Source of the DNA: Rhodopseudomonas pentothenatexigens | GTDB lineage: Bacteria; Pseudomonadota; Alphaproteobacteria; Rhizobiales; Xanthobacteraceae | NCBI RefSeq assembly: GCF_900218015.1 | Contig: NZ_UFQQ01000024.1 | Span: forward strand, 1 to 64,000 | Reading direction: 5' to 3' | Length of the DNA stretch: 64,000 nucleotides | In this document: positions 41,487 to 52,043 of the stretch, in pieces | Position numbering within the stretch: the first letter of the stretch is position 1 | Layout: the number at the start of each line of letters is the position of its first letter | Notes under the pieces: model-generated | Told to the model about the DNA's origin: nothing | Database searches by the model: none | What the model saw: only the letters and a program-made list of their open reading frames with translations | Made by a program: the position numbers and the translations under genes

Positions 41487-43289
41487 TTGCTAGATCGCAC
41501 CTCGCCTGATCCAGACGTCGGTGACACCGCGGACAAATCCGCGGTGCGCGACGAGACTCCGGTGCACGGCCGCCGGTGGCCGCGTCCGTTCGATTGGGTG
41601 CGTCGCACCGGCCAGTTCTTCTTCACGCTCAGCTTCTCGAGCCTGACGCGGCGGATTTTGTCGCTGAACCTCGCCGGGTTGCTGGCGCTCTCGACCAGCA
41701 TTCTGTACCTGTCGCAGTTCCGCGCCGGGCTGATCGACGCCCGCGCCCAGAGCCTGCTGGTGCAGGCCGAGATCATCGCCGGCGCGATCGCGGCGTCGGC
41801 AACGGTCGAAACCAACACCATCACCATCGATCCCGACCGTCTGCTCGATCTCAAGCCCGGCGAGAGCTATGGCCCGCCGGACGAATACGCCCTGCTGGAT
41901 TTTCCGATCAATCCGGAGCGCGTCGCGCCGGTGCTGCGGCGGTTGATCTCGCCGACCAAGACCCGCGCGCGGATTTATGATCGCGACGGCGTGCTGATCC
42001 TCGACAGCCGCAGCCTGTACGGGCGCGGCGACGTGCTGCGGTTCGACCTGCCGCCGCCGGCGGCGGAGAAGCCCGGCATCGTCGAACGGGCGATGATCGC
42101 GATCCGCACCTGGCTCAACCGCGGCGACCTGCCGCTGTATCGCGAACTCGGCCCGGAGAACGGCAACGGCTATCAGGAAGTCGCGCAGTCGCTCAAAGGC
42201 CAGAAGAGCAGCATGGTGCGCATCAACGATCGCGGCGAAGTGATCGTGTCGGTGTCGGTGCCGGTGCAGCGCTTCCGGGCGATCTACGGTTCGCTGATGC
42301 TGTCGACACAGGGCGACGACATCGACCAGATGGTCACCGCCGAGCGACTGGCGATCCTGAAAGTGTTCGGCGTCGCCGCGGTGGTGATGTTCGTGCTGTC
42401 GGTGCTGCTGGCCTCGACCATCGCCGGCCCGGTGCGACGGCTCGCCGACGCCGCCGAGCGGGTCCGCCGCCGCATCCGCGCCCGCGTCGAGATTCCCGAC
42501 TTCACCAAGCGCCGCGACGAGATCGGACACCTGTCCGGCGCACTGCGCGAGATGACCGATTCGCTGTACAATCGGATCGAGGCGATCGAACGCTTCGCCG
42601 CCGACGTGTCGCACGAATTGAAGAACCCGCTGACGTCGCTCCGCTCGGCAGTCGAGACGCTGCCGCTGGCCAAGACCGACAGCAGCCGGGCCCGCCTGCT
42701 CAGCGTGATCGAGCACGACGTCAAACGGCTCGACCGGCTGATTTCGGACATTTCCGACGCCAGCCGGCTCGACGCCGAATTGCAGCGCCAGGACGCCGCG
42801 CAGGTCGATCTGCGCCGGTTGCTGACGACGCTGACGCTGGTGGCCAACGAAACCCGACTGGGCAACAACGCGCCGGTCGAAGTCAAATTCGAAGGTCCGG
42901 CCACCGATCAGTTCTCGGTGCCCGGCCACGATTCCCGGCTCGGCCAGGTGATCTCCAATCTGCTGTCGAACGCGCAATCGTTCTCGTGCGAAGGCGGTAA
43001 GGTTCGTATCGTCTGCCGCCGCCGCAAGGCCGACATCGAGATCGTCGTGGAGGACGAGGGCCCCGGCATTCGCGAAGACGCGCTGGAGAAGATCTTCGAG
43101 CGGTTCTACACCGACCGACCGCACCAAGGCTTCGGCCAGAATTCGGGTCTCGGCCTGTCGATCTCCAAGCAGATCGTCGAAGCCCATGGCGGCAAGATCT
43201 GGGCCGAGAACCGCGTCGGCCCGCGCGGCGAGGACAGCGAGCCGACCATCGGCGGCGCCCGCTTCATCGTCCGGCTGCCGGCGACATGA
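41487..43289 (+). CDS. chvG: sensor histidine kinase ChvG
   Basis: A 600-residue inner-membrane kinase. An N-terminal helix (~55-75: SLNLAGLLALSTSILYLS) and a second near 285-305 (FGVAAVVMFVLSVLLASTI) enclose a ~210-residue periplasmic sensor domain (stimulus-sensing type). A HAMP linker follows, then the H-box FAADVSHELKNPLTSLRSAV with His at ~376. The ATPase has NLLSNAQSF, DEGPGI and GLGLSISKQIVEAHGG. The start at TTG 41487 is uncertain; GTG 41547 is close to ideal too. It phosphorylates ChvI. The TGA overlaps the hprK ATG (ATGA), so envelope sensing and the PTS-type kinase are translationally coupled. Confidence 0.93.
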   Translation: MLDRTSPDPDVGDTADKSAVRDETPVHGRRWPRPFDWVRRTGQFFFTLSFSSLTRRILSLNLAGLLALSTSILYLSQFRAGLIDARAQSLLVQAEIIAGAIAASATVETNTITIDPDRLLDLKPGESYGPPDEYALLDFPINPERVAPVLRRLISPTKTRARIYDRDGVLILDSRSLYGRGDVLRFDLPPPAAEKPGIVERAMIAIRTWLNRGDLPLYRELGPENGNGYQEVAQSLKGQKSSMVRINDRGEVIVSVSVPVQRFRAIYGSLMLSTQGDDIDQMVTAERLAILKVFGVAAVVMFVLSVLLASTIAGPVRRLADAAERVRRRIRARVEIPDFTKRRDEIGHLSGALREMTDSLYNRIEAIERFAADVSHELKNPLTSLRSAVETLPLAKTDSSRARLLSVIEHDVKRLDRLISDISDASRLDAELQRQDAAQVDLRRLLTTLTLVANETRLGNNAPVEVKFEGPATDQFSVPGHDSRLGQVISNLLSNAQSFSCEGGKVRIVCRRRKADIEIVVEDEGPGIREDALEKIFERFYTDRPHQGFGQNSGLGLSISKQIVEAHGGKIWAENRVGPRGEDSEPTIGGARFIVRLPAT

Positions 43290-43753
43290 CCGACGCTCCC
43301 CCGCGCACCGTCCACGCCTCCGCCGTCAAGGTCGGGGACCTGGCGGTGGTGATTCGCGGCCCCTCCGGCTGCGGCAAGTCGCGACTGGCCTGGGCGCTGA
43401 TCTGCGCCGGCCGCGCCGGCCAGATCCCGCCGGTGGAACTTATCGGCGACGATCGGGTCTTTATGGAACCCGAGCGGGGGCGGCTGACGATCCGGCAGGT
43501 GCCGGAGCTTGCCGGCATGATCGAAATCCGCGGACTGGGGCTGCGGCGGACGGCATCGACAGCCGAAGCCGTCGCTGGCCTGGTAGTCGATCTGGACGCT
43601 GCGGATGCGTCGCGCATGCCGGAGGCGGCGTCGTTGCGGACCGACATCGGCGGCGTCGTATTGCCGCGGGTTGCGGTCGGAGCCGGCTACGATCCGCTAC
43701 CCCTGGTGGTGGCTGCGCTGACGACAACCGACGTCACCGACGAGGATGCTTAA
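43286..43753 (+). CDS. hprK: short-form HPr kinase/phosphorylase
   Basis: A 155-residue protein with only the catalytic half of HprK; Gram-positive HprK is about 310. Walker A GPSGCGKSRLAWALI is at residues ~25-39, the family signature in GMIEIRGLGLRR at ~76-87. The N-terminal regulatory domain is absent, which is the usual alphaproteobacterial form. It is expected to phosphorylate the regulatory serine of HPr. The ATG overlaps the chvG stop, and EIIA-Man and HPr follow, so the gene belongs to a ChvGI-PTS signalling operon. Some alphaproteobacterial copies are known to control the PTSNtr phosphorelay. Confidence 0.9.
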   Translation: MTDAPPRTVHASAVKVGDLAVVIRGPSGCGKSRLAWALICAGRAGQIPPVELIGDDRVFMEPERGRLTIRQVPELAGMIEIRGLGLRRTASTAEAVAGLVVDLDAADASRMPEAASLRTDIGGVVLPRVAVGAGYDPLPLVVAALTTTDVTDEDA

Positions 43754-43940
43754 TTGGAGGTTTGCTCGCAGCGATTTGGTAACTATATCAGCCACACAAT
43801 CGTCACTGAACGGCCCCGCCGCAGCTCCTCAGCGCCTCGCCTTTGACGGAGAATCGCGAAGACCCCCTTGCATAGGGGCTCTGGATGGTCAAAGTGACCG
43901 GTTCGCGCGGTGCACCAAAGGCACCCGCGAGGAGTTTCCG

Positions 43941-44342
43941 ATGATTGGTCTGGTACTTGTGACCCACGGGCGCCTTGCCGACGAGTTCAAGGCAGCGCTG
44001 GAACACGTGATGGGGCCACAGCAACAAATCGAAGCCGTCACGATCGGCGCCGAGGACGACGCCGACCTGTGTCGCAGCGACATCATCGAGGCGGTGAACC
44101 GCGTCGACAGCGGCGAGGGCGTGGCCATCCTGACCGACATGTTCGGGGGCACGCCGTCCAATCTGGCGATTTCCTGCATGAGCCGGCCGAAAGTCGAAGT
44201 GCTCGCCGGCATCAATTTGCCCATGCTGGTGAAGCTCGCCAAGGTCCGCGAGGAACGTACGCTGCCCGAGGCGATCGCTCTGGCGCAGGAGGCCGGGCGC
44301 AAATACGTCACCATCGCCAGTCGGGTATTGGCCGGTAAATGA
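43941..44342 (+). CDS. PTS EIIA component, mannose/fructose type (regulatory)
   Basis: A 133-residue EIIA-Man domain from ATG 43941, behind CGAGGAGTTTCCG. The phosphorylated histidine is H9 in VTHGRLADEFK. The typical core is EGVAILTDMFGGTPSNLAIS. In this bacterial group no mannose permease follows; the gene lies between hprK and HPr and is thought to act as an end acceptor or regulator of the PTS phosphate chain. It starts 187 bases after hprK, so it may have its own promoter; the spacer includes ACGGAGAATCGCGAAG but no clear operator. TGA overlaps the HPr gene start. Confidence 0.92.
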   Translation: MIGLVLVTHGRLADEFKAALEHVMGPQQQIEAVTIGAEDDADLCRSDIIEAVNRVDSGEGVAILTDMFGGTPSNLAISCMSRPKVEVLAGINLPMLVKLAKVREERTLPEAIALAQEAGRKYVTIASRVLAGK

Positions 44343-44671
44343 CCATCGACGCGCCTCAGCCCGGTTCCGGACCGGACCAAGCCTCCGGCGCTTCCGGCGA
44401 CAAGATCTCCCGTGAGATTCCCGTCATCAACAAGCGCGGTCTGCACGCGCGGGCTTCGGCCAAATTCGTGCAGATGGCCGAGCGCTTCAACGCCGAGGTC
44501 TGGGTCACCCGCAACGGCGAGACCGTGGGCGGTACCTCGATCATGGGCCTGATGATGCTGGCTGCCGGGATCGGCACCACCGTCATCGTCTCGGCCAGCG
44601 GCCCCGAAGCCCGCCAGGCGCTGGATGCGCTCACCGAACTGATGGGCTCGAAGTTCGGCGAAGAAGAATAG
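44339..44671 (+). CDS. ptsH: phosphocarrier protein HPr (extended N-terminus)
   Basis: A 110-residue HPr. The EI-phosphorylated histidine is H36 in INKRGLHARASAKFVQMAE, and the HprK target serine is S67 in GGTSIMGLMMLAAG. The domain proper begins near residue 24; the first ~22 residues (rich in Gly, Ser, Pro, Asp) are an extra disordered arm, since ordinary HPr has ~88 residues. It starts inside the EIIA stop (ATGA overlap), so the two proteins are made together. Together with HprK upstream this gives both histidine and serine inputs into one carrier. No EI gene is in the window. Confidence 0.95.
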   Translation: MTIDAPQPGSGPDQASGASGDKISREIPVINKRGLHARASAKFVQMAERFNAEVWVTRNGETVGGTSIMGLMMLAAGIGTTVIVSASGPEARQALDALTELMGSKFGEEE

Positions 44672-44710
44672 CCGCCGGCCGAAAGGTCGCCGGCCTGACC
44701 GGCACCTGTG

Positions 44711-46249
44711 CTATTTCGCAGCCGTCGCAGGCGGCAGCACCAGAAAGAATACGTCGCTCACCCGCCCGCCGGGCTGGCCGAACAGCGGCCGGCTGAGCCA
44801 CACCTTACCGCGCAGGATCTGCGACTGGCCGGCGACGATCTGCTCGGCGGTCGCGAGGCAGCCCTTGTCCTCCGCCGGACACACCAGCACGGCGCCGCGC
44901 GCCGTGGCGCGCTGCTGCAGCGCCGCGAGGTCCGCAGTCTCGAACCCCAGCGTGTCAGTGCGCAGATAGAACGCGGTGTTCTCCGCCAGCACGGTTTCGC
45001 CGGCGACCAGCGGCACCGGCTGGTCGCTGTGCCGGCGCCATTCGCGGTCGACATGGTCGGCGAGCAGCGAGGCGTATTCGAACGGTCCCGGCGGATCGTT
45101 CAAATGGATCACCAGCGCCACCACCGGCGACAGCGCCAGTGAACCGAACGACACCGCGGACGCCACGATCAGCCCGCGCCGCACCGCCTCGCGCCCGACC
45201 GCGATCAGCGGCGAGGCCAGCAGCACGACCGGCAGCAGCGTGTAGGCCGGCATCGCCCACAGCGGCACGATGCGGATGCCGGTGACGAGCGCCACCGGCA
45301 CCGCGGCGACGATCAGCAGCGCCTGCACGATCAGGATGGTGCGGCGCTGCGGATCGCCCGGCCAGGCGATGTCGGCCAGCGCCGCGCGCGACGGCCGCAG
45401 CAGCAGCGCCGCGACGATCAGCGCCACCGCCGCATAGCCGACGCAGCCGGCCAGATAGCCCAGCGTGTCGCGCAGATTGTCGGCGAAGCTCCCGGCCTCG
45501 TGGGCCTCGGCATAGGACAGCGTCGGGAAGTCGTGGACGTAGAGCCACCACAGATGCGGCGCCAGCACCAGCCCGCCACACAGGATCATCAGCCACGGCG
45601 CGGTTGATCCGAAGAACCGGCCGCGCCGCGGATCGAGCAGCGCCGCCAGCCCGAGCGCGACCACCAGCACGATCGACCAGTATTTCCCCAGCATCGAGGC
45701 GCCCGCGAACGCCCCCGCGAGCGCCGCCCACAGCGCCGCACGGCTTTCCAGCGCGCGCAGGAAACAATGGATGGTCAGCGCCCACAGCGGCAGCAGCACC
45801 GCATTGGCGTTGTATTTCAGCGCGATGAAATTGAAGAACGGGATCAGCGTCAGCAGCGCCAGGCCGAACAGCGACTTCTCGGCGTCCATGTAGCGCCGCA
45901 TCGTCCGCCAGGCGATGTACAGCGTCAGCGCGATGTTGGCGGTGGCCAGCAGATGCACCGACAGGTCGGACGCCGGAACCAGCGTGAACCAGGCGCGCGC
46001 CACCCAGGCCGAGAACGGCGGGTGCTTGTCGGTGCCGAACGCCAGATGCCGCGACCAGGCGTACAGCTCGGTCTCGTCGGCGTGCAGATCGCGCGGCCAG
46101 GTGGCGATGATCCGGTACGCGGTCCACACCGCCATATAGGCGAGCAGCGTCCAGATGACGGTAAGCTCCTGCCGCTTGGGATCGAGCAGGGCATCGAGCC
46201 AGCGCGTCAGCGGGGCGAAGGGGCGGCGGGAAGTGGCGGGAGGAGACAT
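44711..46249 (-). CDS. GT39-like membrane glycosyltransferase
   Basis: A 512-residue inner-membrane protein from ATG 46249 ([17 protein letters not shown]). The first periplasmic loop carries the acidic motif [20 protein letters not shown] near residue 48-67, the hallmark of GT39/ArnT/PMT-type GT-C enzymes that use polyprenyl-phosphate sugars. About ten to twelve hydrophobic helices follow (for example [20 protein letters not shown]), and a soluble C-terminal domain of ~130 residues ends it. The acceptor (lipid A, protein or cell-wall glycan) is unknown. It stands alone, 144 bases from the divergent lepA start, and converges on ptsH. Confidence 0.87.
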   Translation of the reverse strand: MSPPATSRRPFAPLTRWLDALLDPKRQELTVIWTLLAYMAVWTAYRIIATWPRDLHADETELYAWSRHLAFGTDKHPPFSAWVARAWFTLVPASDLSVHLLATANIALTLYIAWRTMRRYMDAEKSLFGLALLTLIPFFNFIALKYNANAVLLPLWALTIHCFLRALESRAALWAALAGAFAGASMLGKYWSIVLVVALGLAALLDPRRGRFFGSTAPWLMILCGGLVLAPHLWWLYVHDFPTLSYAEAHEAGSFADNLRDTLGYLAGCVGYAAVALIVAALLLRPSRAALADIAWPGDPQRRTILIVQALLIVAAVPVALVTGIRIVPLWAMPAYTLLPVVLLASPLIAVGREAVRRGLIVASAVSFGSLALSPVVALVIHLNDPPGPFEYASLLADHVDREWRRHSDQPVPLVAGETVLAENTAFYLRTDTLGFETADLAALQQRATARGAVLVCPAEDKGCLATAEQIVAGQSQILRGKVWLSRPLFGQPGGRVSDVFFLVLPPATAAK

Positions 46250-46392
46250 CCGGGCCCTGGGCTGGAAGCGTTCGCGGCGGACATCATCCGCTTCCGCCGG
46301 CCGCGTCAAGCGCGGCAAAACCAGCGGTTTTTCGGGAGCTTGCGGCTTCCGTTCGCCTTGCCGGGCCACAGGCGCGATGCTATCTGGCCGCC

Positions 46393-48204
<1,812 letters not shown>

Positions 48205-48210
48205 GGGACG

Positions 48211-49032
48211 TTACGTTTCGTCCTCGTCGTCCTCTGCCTCGGGCGCGGCCAATATTTCGGTTTCGCCCTCCGCCCATTTGAAGGCGGATTTGTTGCGTGC
48301 GTCGTACGCCTCGACGATCTTGTCGATCGCTTGCTCGAAGGTCATCAGCGCAGAAGGACGTCCGGTTCGTGGCGGCGCATCCATCACGTCGAAGAACCCG
48401 GTTGTTCCGAAGCACGGCGAGCCCGCATCATACAGACCGACGAGAATTCGCTCGAACAGCGTCGCATCGTCGACCGGTCTTTCGCGCCCCGCCCGGTAGC
48501 GAAAGATTTGGACGGCTTGGCCGAAACTTGACGGCGCACTTCCTCCGTCGTCGCAAGCGTCGAGCGGAATGAACACCACCGCGCACAGCACCGCATACGG
48601 CTGTCGCTCGTGGTAGTCCGCGGCTTCGGCTCGGAGCTCGTTGTCGACTCGTGTGTAATTCTTCGTATAGCGCTTCGTCTTGGCGTCGCGGAAGTTGATG
48701 GTCTTGATCGATACGCCGAGGCCGAGGCCCAATTCCACGGTGGAATAGTTTACGTCCAGCTTCTTCAAACCCTTTCCGGTTCGCGCCTTCGACTCTTGGC
48801 CGAATCCATCGACGTCGGGCAAAATACCGTCGAACGACTTTCGAAGCGCGTCGGCGAAGCGCTGTGACAGCGCACGCGAGAGGCCTTCGGCATAGTTCTT
48901 CTTGTCGGTCGCCGATCCTTTCTCGACGACGCTCCGGTCCCCGGCCCAATCGAGCTCGCGTCGGATCGAATTCTCCAAGAGGTTCGCCTGGTCCGTCGCG
49001 AATTTTCGCGCGATCTTCTTGTTCTTCGCCAT
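48211..49032 (-). CDS. putative restriction endonuclease of the dcm-vsr cluster
   Basis: A 273-residue protein from ATG 49032 (MAKNKKIARKFATDQ). I do not recognise the family. It follows a cytosine methyltransferase and a Vsr-type endonuclease in one operon, the position of the cognate restriction enzyme in many type II systems. A nuclease-like core may be LKKLDVNYSTVELGLGLGVS then IKTINFRD: D93, E100 and K110 could form a PD-(D/E)xK-type site with Ser in the xK position, but this is inference from spacing. The following YTRVDNELRAEAADYHERQP is rich in charged residues, and the C-terminus is acidic. No methylase or helicase motif is present. Alternative: a structural partner of the methylase. 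Confidence 0.6.
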   Translation of the reverse strand: MAKNKKIARKFATDQANLLENSIRRELDWAGDRSVVEKGSATDKKNYAEGLSRALSQRFADALRKSFDGILPDVDGFGQESKARTGKGLKKLDVNYSTVELGLGLGVSIKTINFRDAKTKRYTKNYTRVDNELRAEAADYHERQPYAVLCAVVFIPLDACDDGGSAPSSFGQAVQIFRYRAGRERPVDDATLFERILVGLYDAGSPCFGTTGFFDVMDAPPRTGRPSALMTFEQAIDKIVEAYDARNKSAFKWAEGETEILAAPEAEDDEDET

Positions 49033-49036
49033 GGAG

Positions 49037-49453
49037 CTATCGCAACCTTTGCAGCCGGCGGCGCACATTGGAGGGATTGCGAGTTTCGCACTCCCAGATC
49101 GTCAAAACCTTGAACCCCATCGCGCGCAGCAATCGCGCTTTGATTGTGTCTCGGTTCACATTAGCTGCGAACTTGGCGAGCCAAAAATCCCGATTCCGGG
49201 TCGGCGTCGTGGTGCGAGGACACCCTTCGTGACGATGCCAGAAGCACCCATGGACGAATATCGCCCATTGGTTGGTCTTGTTGGCGAAATCGGGCGACCC
49301 CGGCAAAGATTTGACGTTGCGGCGAAAACGCAAACCGGATTGACGGAGGATCGCTGCCACCTCGTCTTCGGCCTTGGTACCTGTCTGACGGACGCGCCGC
49401 ATCAATGCGGAGCGGGCCGGGTCCGTGGGCTTTTCGAAGCCAGGAGACGTCAT
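49037..49453 (-). CDS. vsr: very-short-patch repair endonuclease (Vsr)
   Basis: A 138-residue Vsr-family nuclease that nicks next to T:G mismatches created when 5-methylcytosine deaminates. The motif SLPGSPDFANKTNQWAIF then VHGCFWHRHEGC gives D55, H68, W72 and H73, matching the catalytic Asp, metal-site histidines and the DNA-intercalating aromatic of E. coli Vsr. GCPRTTTPTRN and the terminal FKVLTIWECE are family-typical. Its ATG overlaps the dcm stop (ATGA), so both are translated together. The pairing also predicts that the methylase makes 5-methylcytosine, which requires T:G repair. Confidence 0.93.
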   Translation of the reverse strand: MTSPGFEKPTDPARSALMRRVRQTGTKAEDEVAAILRQSGLRFRRNVKSLPGSPDFANKTNQWAIFVHGCFWHRHEGCPRTTTPTRNRDFWLAKFAANVNRDTIKARLLRAMGFKVLTIWECETRNPSNVRRRLQRLR

Positions 49454-50622
49454 TCCGCCGCGACAAGCAAACGGCTCGGTTCGACGAACGAGTCGATTGC
49501 TCGCACATGCTCGAGATGCGCCCGAACCTTGTCCTTGAAGCCGGGCACGAACCGCAAACTGCTCTTTTCGATCCGCGACAGAAAGCCGGCCGTCGCGCGT
49601 ACCGAGAGCAGATTTGGTTGGTGACGCAGGAAATCTTGCAGGCTTTCCCGCTTGGCCCATTTCGGAAACTCGGAAATCATCACCTCGCGCCGAACCTCGC
49701 CGTCGGATCGGGCCGCCTTCGGCCAGTTTCCCTTCACGACGGCAGCACCATCGCGCGCTGGATCGAATTGACCAGGTTTCACCAGACGCTTGCCTATCCA
49801 AGCGGCCACCGGAGTGCTCACGGCGTTTCCGACGAGCGACCACCGGAAAGATGCCCGCGTAACTTGCGCCGCCGGCTTCGTCCAATCCGCGGGCAAACCC
49901 TGTAGCCGCTCTGCATCACGAATATCGGGGGTGACGATCTCGCCATTCGTCAACAGAATCGCCGGCGGCGAGGGGATGCCAATCGTGGATCCATTCTTGA
50001 GGGTCGGTATGCAGTCCGGCCCCCACCCCAAGCCGCGCGTTCCCTCCGTCCAATAGAAGCCGTGGGCGTGGCTCCGTAGGTCGGTCTGCGGCTCCGCAGG
50101 TTCCGCGTCATCGACCAACAGCACATCGGCAGGGTCGCCTTCGAGGCTCGCCAAGAAGAACACGCGCGCGCGTCGATGCGGCAAAAAGCTCAGCGAGTTC
50201 ACAACGCGATAAGCCCACCGATAACCGCGCTGTTCGAATTCCGAAACAAGGCGGGTCATGGCGCTGCCGGCGTCCAGCCGCAACATGAACGAGACGTTTT
50301 CCAGCAGCACCCATTTCGGCCGGCTGCGGTCGATCAGCCGGAAGACGTGACTGACCAAACCCGACTTTCGTCCCCTGATTCCAGCCGTCTTTCCAGCTTG
50401 GCTGAGATCCTGGCAAGGAAAGCCAGCGGTCATCAGGTCCACATCCGCAGGCAGCGACTTCAAACTTGCAACGTCGCCGACGTTGGGCACACCACCAAAG
50501 CGCCGTTCGAGCACGGCGCCCGCGGGGTCCCAAATTTCAGAGAATACGAGCGTGTCGTGCCCCGCTCGATGCAAACCGAGCTCAAGGCCTCCGACGCCGG
50601 CGAAAAGTCCCGCAACTTTCAT
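49450..50622 (-). CDS. dcm: DNA cytosine-5 methyltransferase
   Basis: A 390-residue C5-methyltransferase. Motif I LFAGVGGLELGLHRAGHD is at residues ~6-23, motif IV TAGFPCQDLSQAG with nucleophile C70, motif VI ENVSF, motif VIII FLPHRRARVFFLA, and motif X LVGNAVSTPVAAWIG near 285. The target-recognition region (~170-270: ADVLLVDDAEPAEPQ..., SPPAILLTNGEIVTPDIRD) is moderately long, suggesting a single specificity. The C-terminal ~85 residues beyond motif X are an unusual tail. It heads a three-gene operon with vsr and an unknown gene. Its composition is less GC-rich than the neighbours and the cluster sits between core genes lepA and the hydrolase, which suggests acquisition. Confidence 0.94.
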   Translation of the reverse strand: MKVAGLFAGVGGLELGLHRAGHDTLVFSEIWDPAGAVLERRFGGVPNVGDVASLKSLPADVDLMTAGFPCQDLSQAGKTAGIRGRKSGLVSHVFRLIDRSRPKWVLLENVSFMLRLDAGSAMTRLVSEFEQRGYRWAYRVVNSLSFLPHRRARVFFLASLEGDPADVLLVDDAEPAEPQTDLRSHAHGFYWTEGTRGLGWGPDCIPTLKNGSTIGIPSPPAILLTNGEIVTPDIRDAERLQGLPADWTKPAAQVTRASFRWSLVGNAVSTPVAAWIGKRLVKPGQFDPARDGAAVVKGNWPKAARSDGEVRREVMISEFPKWAKRESLQDFLRHQPNLLSVRATAGFLSRIEKSSLRFVPGFKDKVRAHLEHVRAIDSFVEPSRLLVAAE

Positions 50623-50842
50623 GGTCCCCTCTCGACCAATGTTCCCTAATCGTTCGCGTTTGGCAAGCCACTTTGGGCGGCTCGGGGCAGGTCGACGATT
50701 CCGAGGGAACAGCGTGCTCGAGCCGCACGCGACGTAGGCGCCGAGCCCTTTCTCCAGACGGTCAGAATTGGCGCTCGCTCAAGGACAAAGATTCGAAGGG
50801 CTGCTATGTGGCGACGATTCGAGGCGCTGTGAGGTCGTTGAG

Positions 50843-51694
50843 ATGGCGAAGCTGACTCAGTTTCTGATTTCTGGCGCTTGTGCACTGCTTATCACCGCAA
50901 CCTCCGCCCTCGCCGATCCCATCGCACCGGCCGGCAAGGCGATCGGCCAGGACGGGGGCGGTCATACGATCTATCAGGTCGCCGCCAACGGCATCTCGAT
51001 CGGCTACAAGCTGATCGGCCAGGGCGCGCCGATGGTGATGATCATGGGGCTCGGCGGCACCGCCGAGCATTGGCCGCCCCAGGTGGTCGAGGCGCTGTCG
51101 AAGACCCATCAGCTGATCCTGATGGACAATCGTGGCATGGGGCACACGACCGCCAACGACACCGCCTTCAGCTATCCGCTATTCGCCGCCGACGTGATCG
51201 GCCTGCTCGATGCGCTCGGCGTCAAGCGCAGCGATGTGCTCGGCTATTCGATGGGCAGTACGATTACCCAGGAACTGCTGCTGCAGTATCCGGGCCGTTT
51301 CAACAAGGCGCTGATCCACGCCACCTCGACCGACGGCAGCAACGTCGCCAAGGCGCTGCACGGAAGGGTGCCGGCCGACCCGATCGTGGCGCGGCAGGTC
51401 GAGGCGACTACGCATTGGAAGACCCCGCTGGATAAGCTGCCGGCGATTCCCAATCAGGTGATGCTGGTGGTCGGTACCGCCGACAACGTGGTCGGCACCG
51501 ACAGTTCGAAGACGATCGCCTCCGCGATTCCCGGAGCGTGGCTGGTCCAGTTCAAGGGCGCAACGCACCATCTGATGTACGAGACTCCCGAAGGCTTCTC
51601 GGCCGCCGCGCTGACGTTCTTCGAGACCAACGAGACCGTGCCCCCGAAGATCGAGCCGAACGCCTCCGTCGCTCCGCCACCCGCGCAGCCATGA
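50843..51694 (+). CDS. secreted alpha/beta-hydrolase
   Basis: A 283-residue alpha/beta-hydrolase from ATG 50843. A signal peptide is clear (MAKLTQFLISGACALLITAT then SALA/DP). The fold markers are an oxyanion loop MVMIMGLGGTAEHW, the nucleophile elbow VLGYSMGSTITQ with Ser near residue 137, the acid in VVGTADNVVGTD, and the terminal histidine in KGATHHLMYET. It resembles esterases and haloperoxidase-like hydrolases, yet the substrate is open. The C-terminus ends in a Pro-rich tail. An ATG at 50768 in frame would hide the signal peptide, so I reject it. Divergent from the dcm operon, with 220 bases between. Confidence 0.83.
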   Translation: MAKLTQFLISGACALLITATSALADPIAPAGKAIGQDGGGHTIYQVAANGISIGYKLIGQGAPMVMIMGLGGTAEHWPPQVVEALSKTHQLILMDNRGMGHTTANDTAFSYPLFAADVIGLLDALGVKRSDVLGYSMGSTITQELLLQYPGRFNKALIHATSTDGSNVAKALHGRVPADPIVARQVEATTHWKTPLDKLPAIPNQVMLVVGTADNVVGTDSSKTIASAIPGAWLVQFKGATHHLMYETPEGFSAAALTFFETNETVPPKIEPNASVAPPPAQP

Positions 51695-52043
51695 GGCAGG
51701 CTGAAGCGGGGCGATGTCGTCATAAGCTGTCGCACCCGGTGATATTGGAAGCCCAAAGACGTTACGCCGGACAGGCTGGACATCGCACTGTTGCTCGTCC
51801 GGGCTTCGCCGCTAACCGGCCGAGTTCGGTCGATCGGACCGCTCGCTCGCAATCCTGCCGCCCCGGCAGAACGTCGCATCCGTCTTTCGGTAGGGAGTGT
51901 TTTGCGTCAGATCACGCTTCGAGGGGCCAAAGCCTCCCATGATGGCGGGATCGCCCCGGTGGTTCGGTCCGGCGGCCGGCCGAGAGGCCGGCGCTGACGG
52001 GCGGCCGGAGGCGCAGAACGACGAGATGCGCTGACCCGACGCT
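51695..52043. other. 349-bp intergenic region before aceK
   Basis: No convincing gene is seen. Directly upstream of aceK a perfect 7-bp hairpin, GCCGGCC-GAGA-GGCCGGC (51975-51992), stands 51 bases before the start. The GAGA tetraloop makes it stable; with no T run after it, it is more likely a leader structure than a terminator. The first half of the region is ordinary-looking sequence. Confidence 0.45.
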
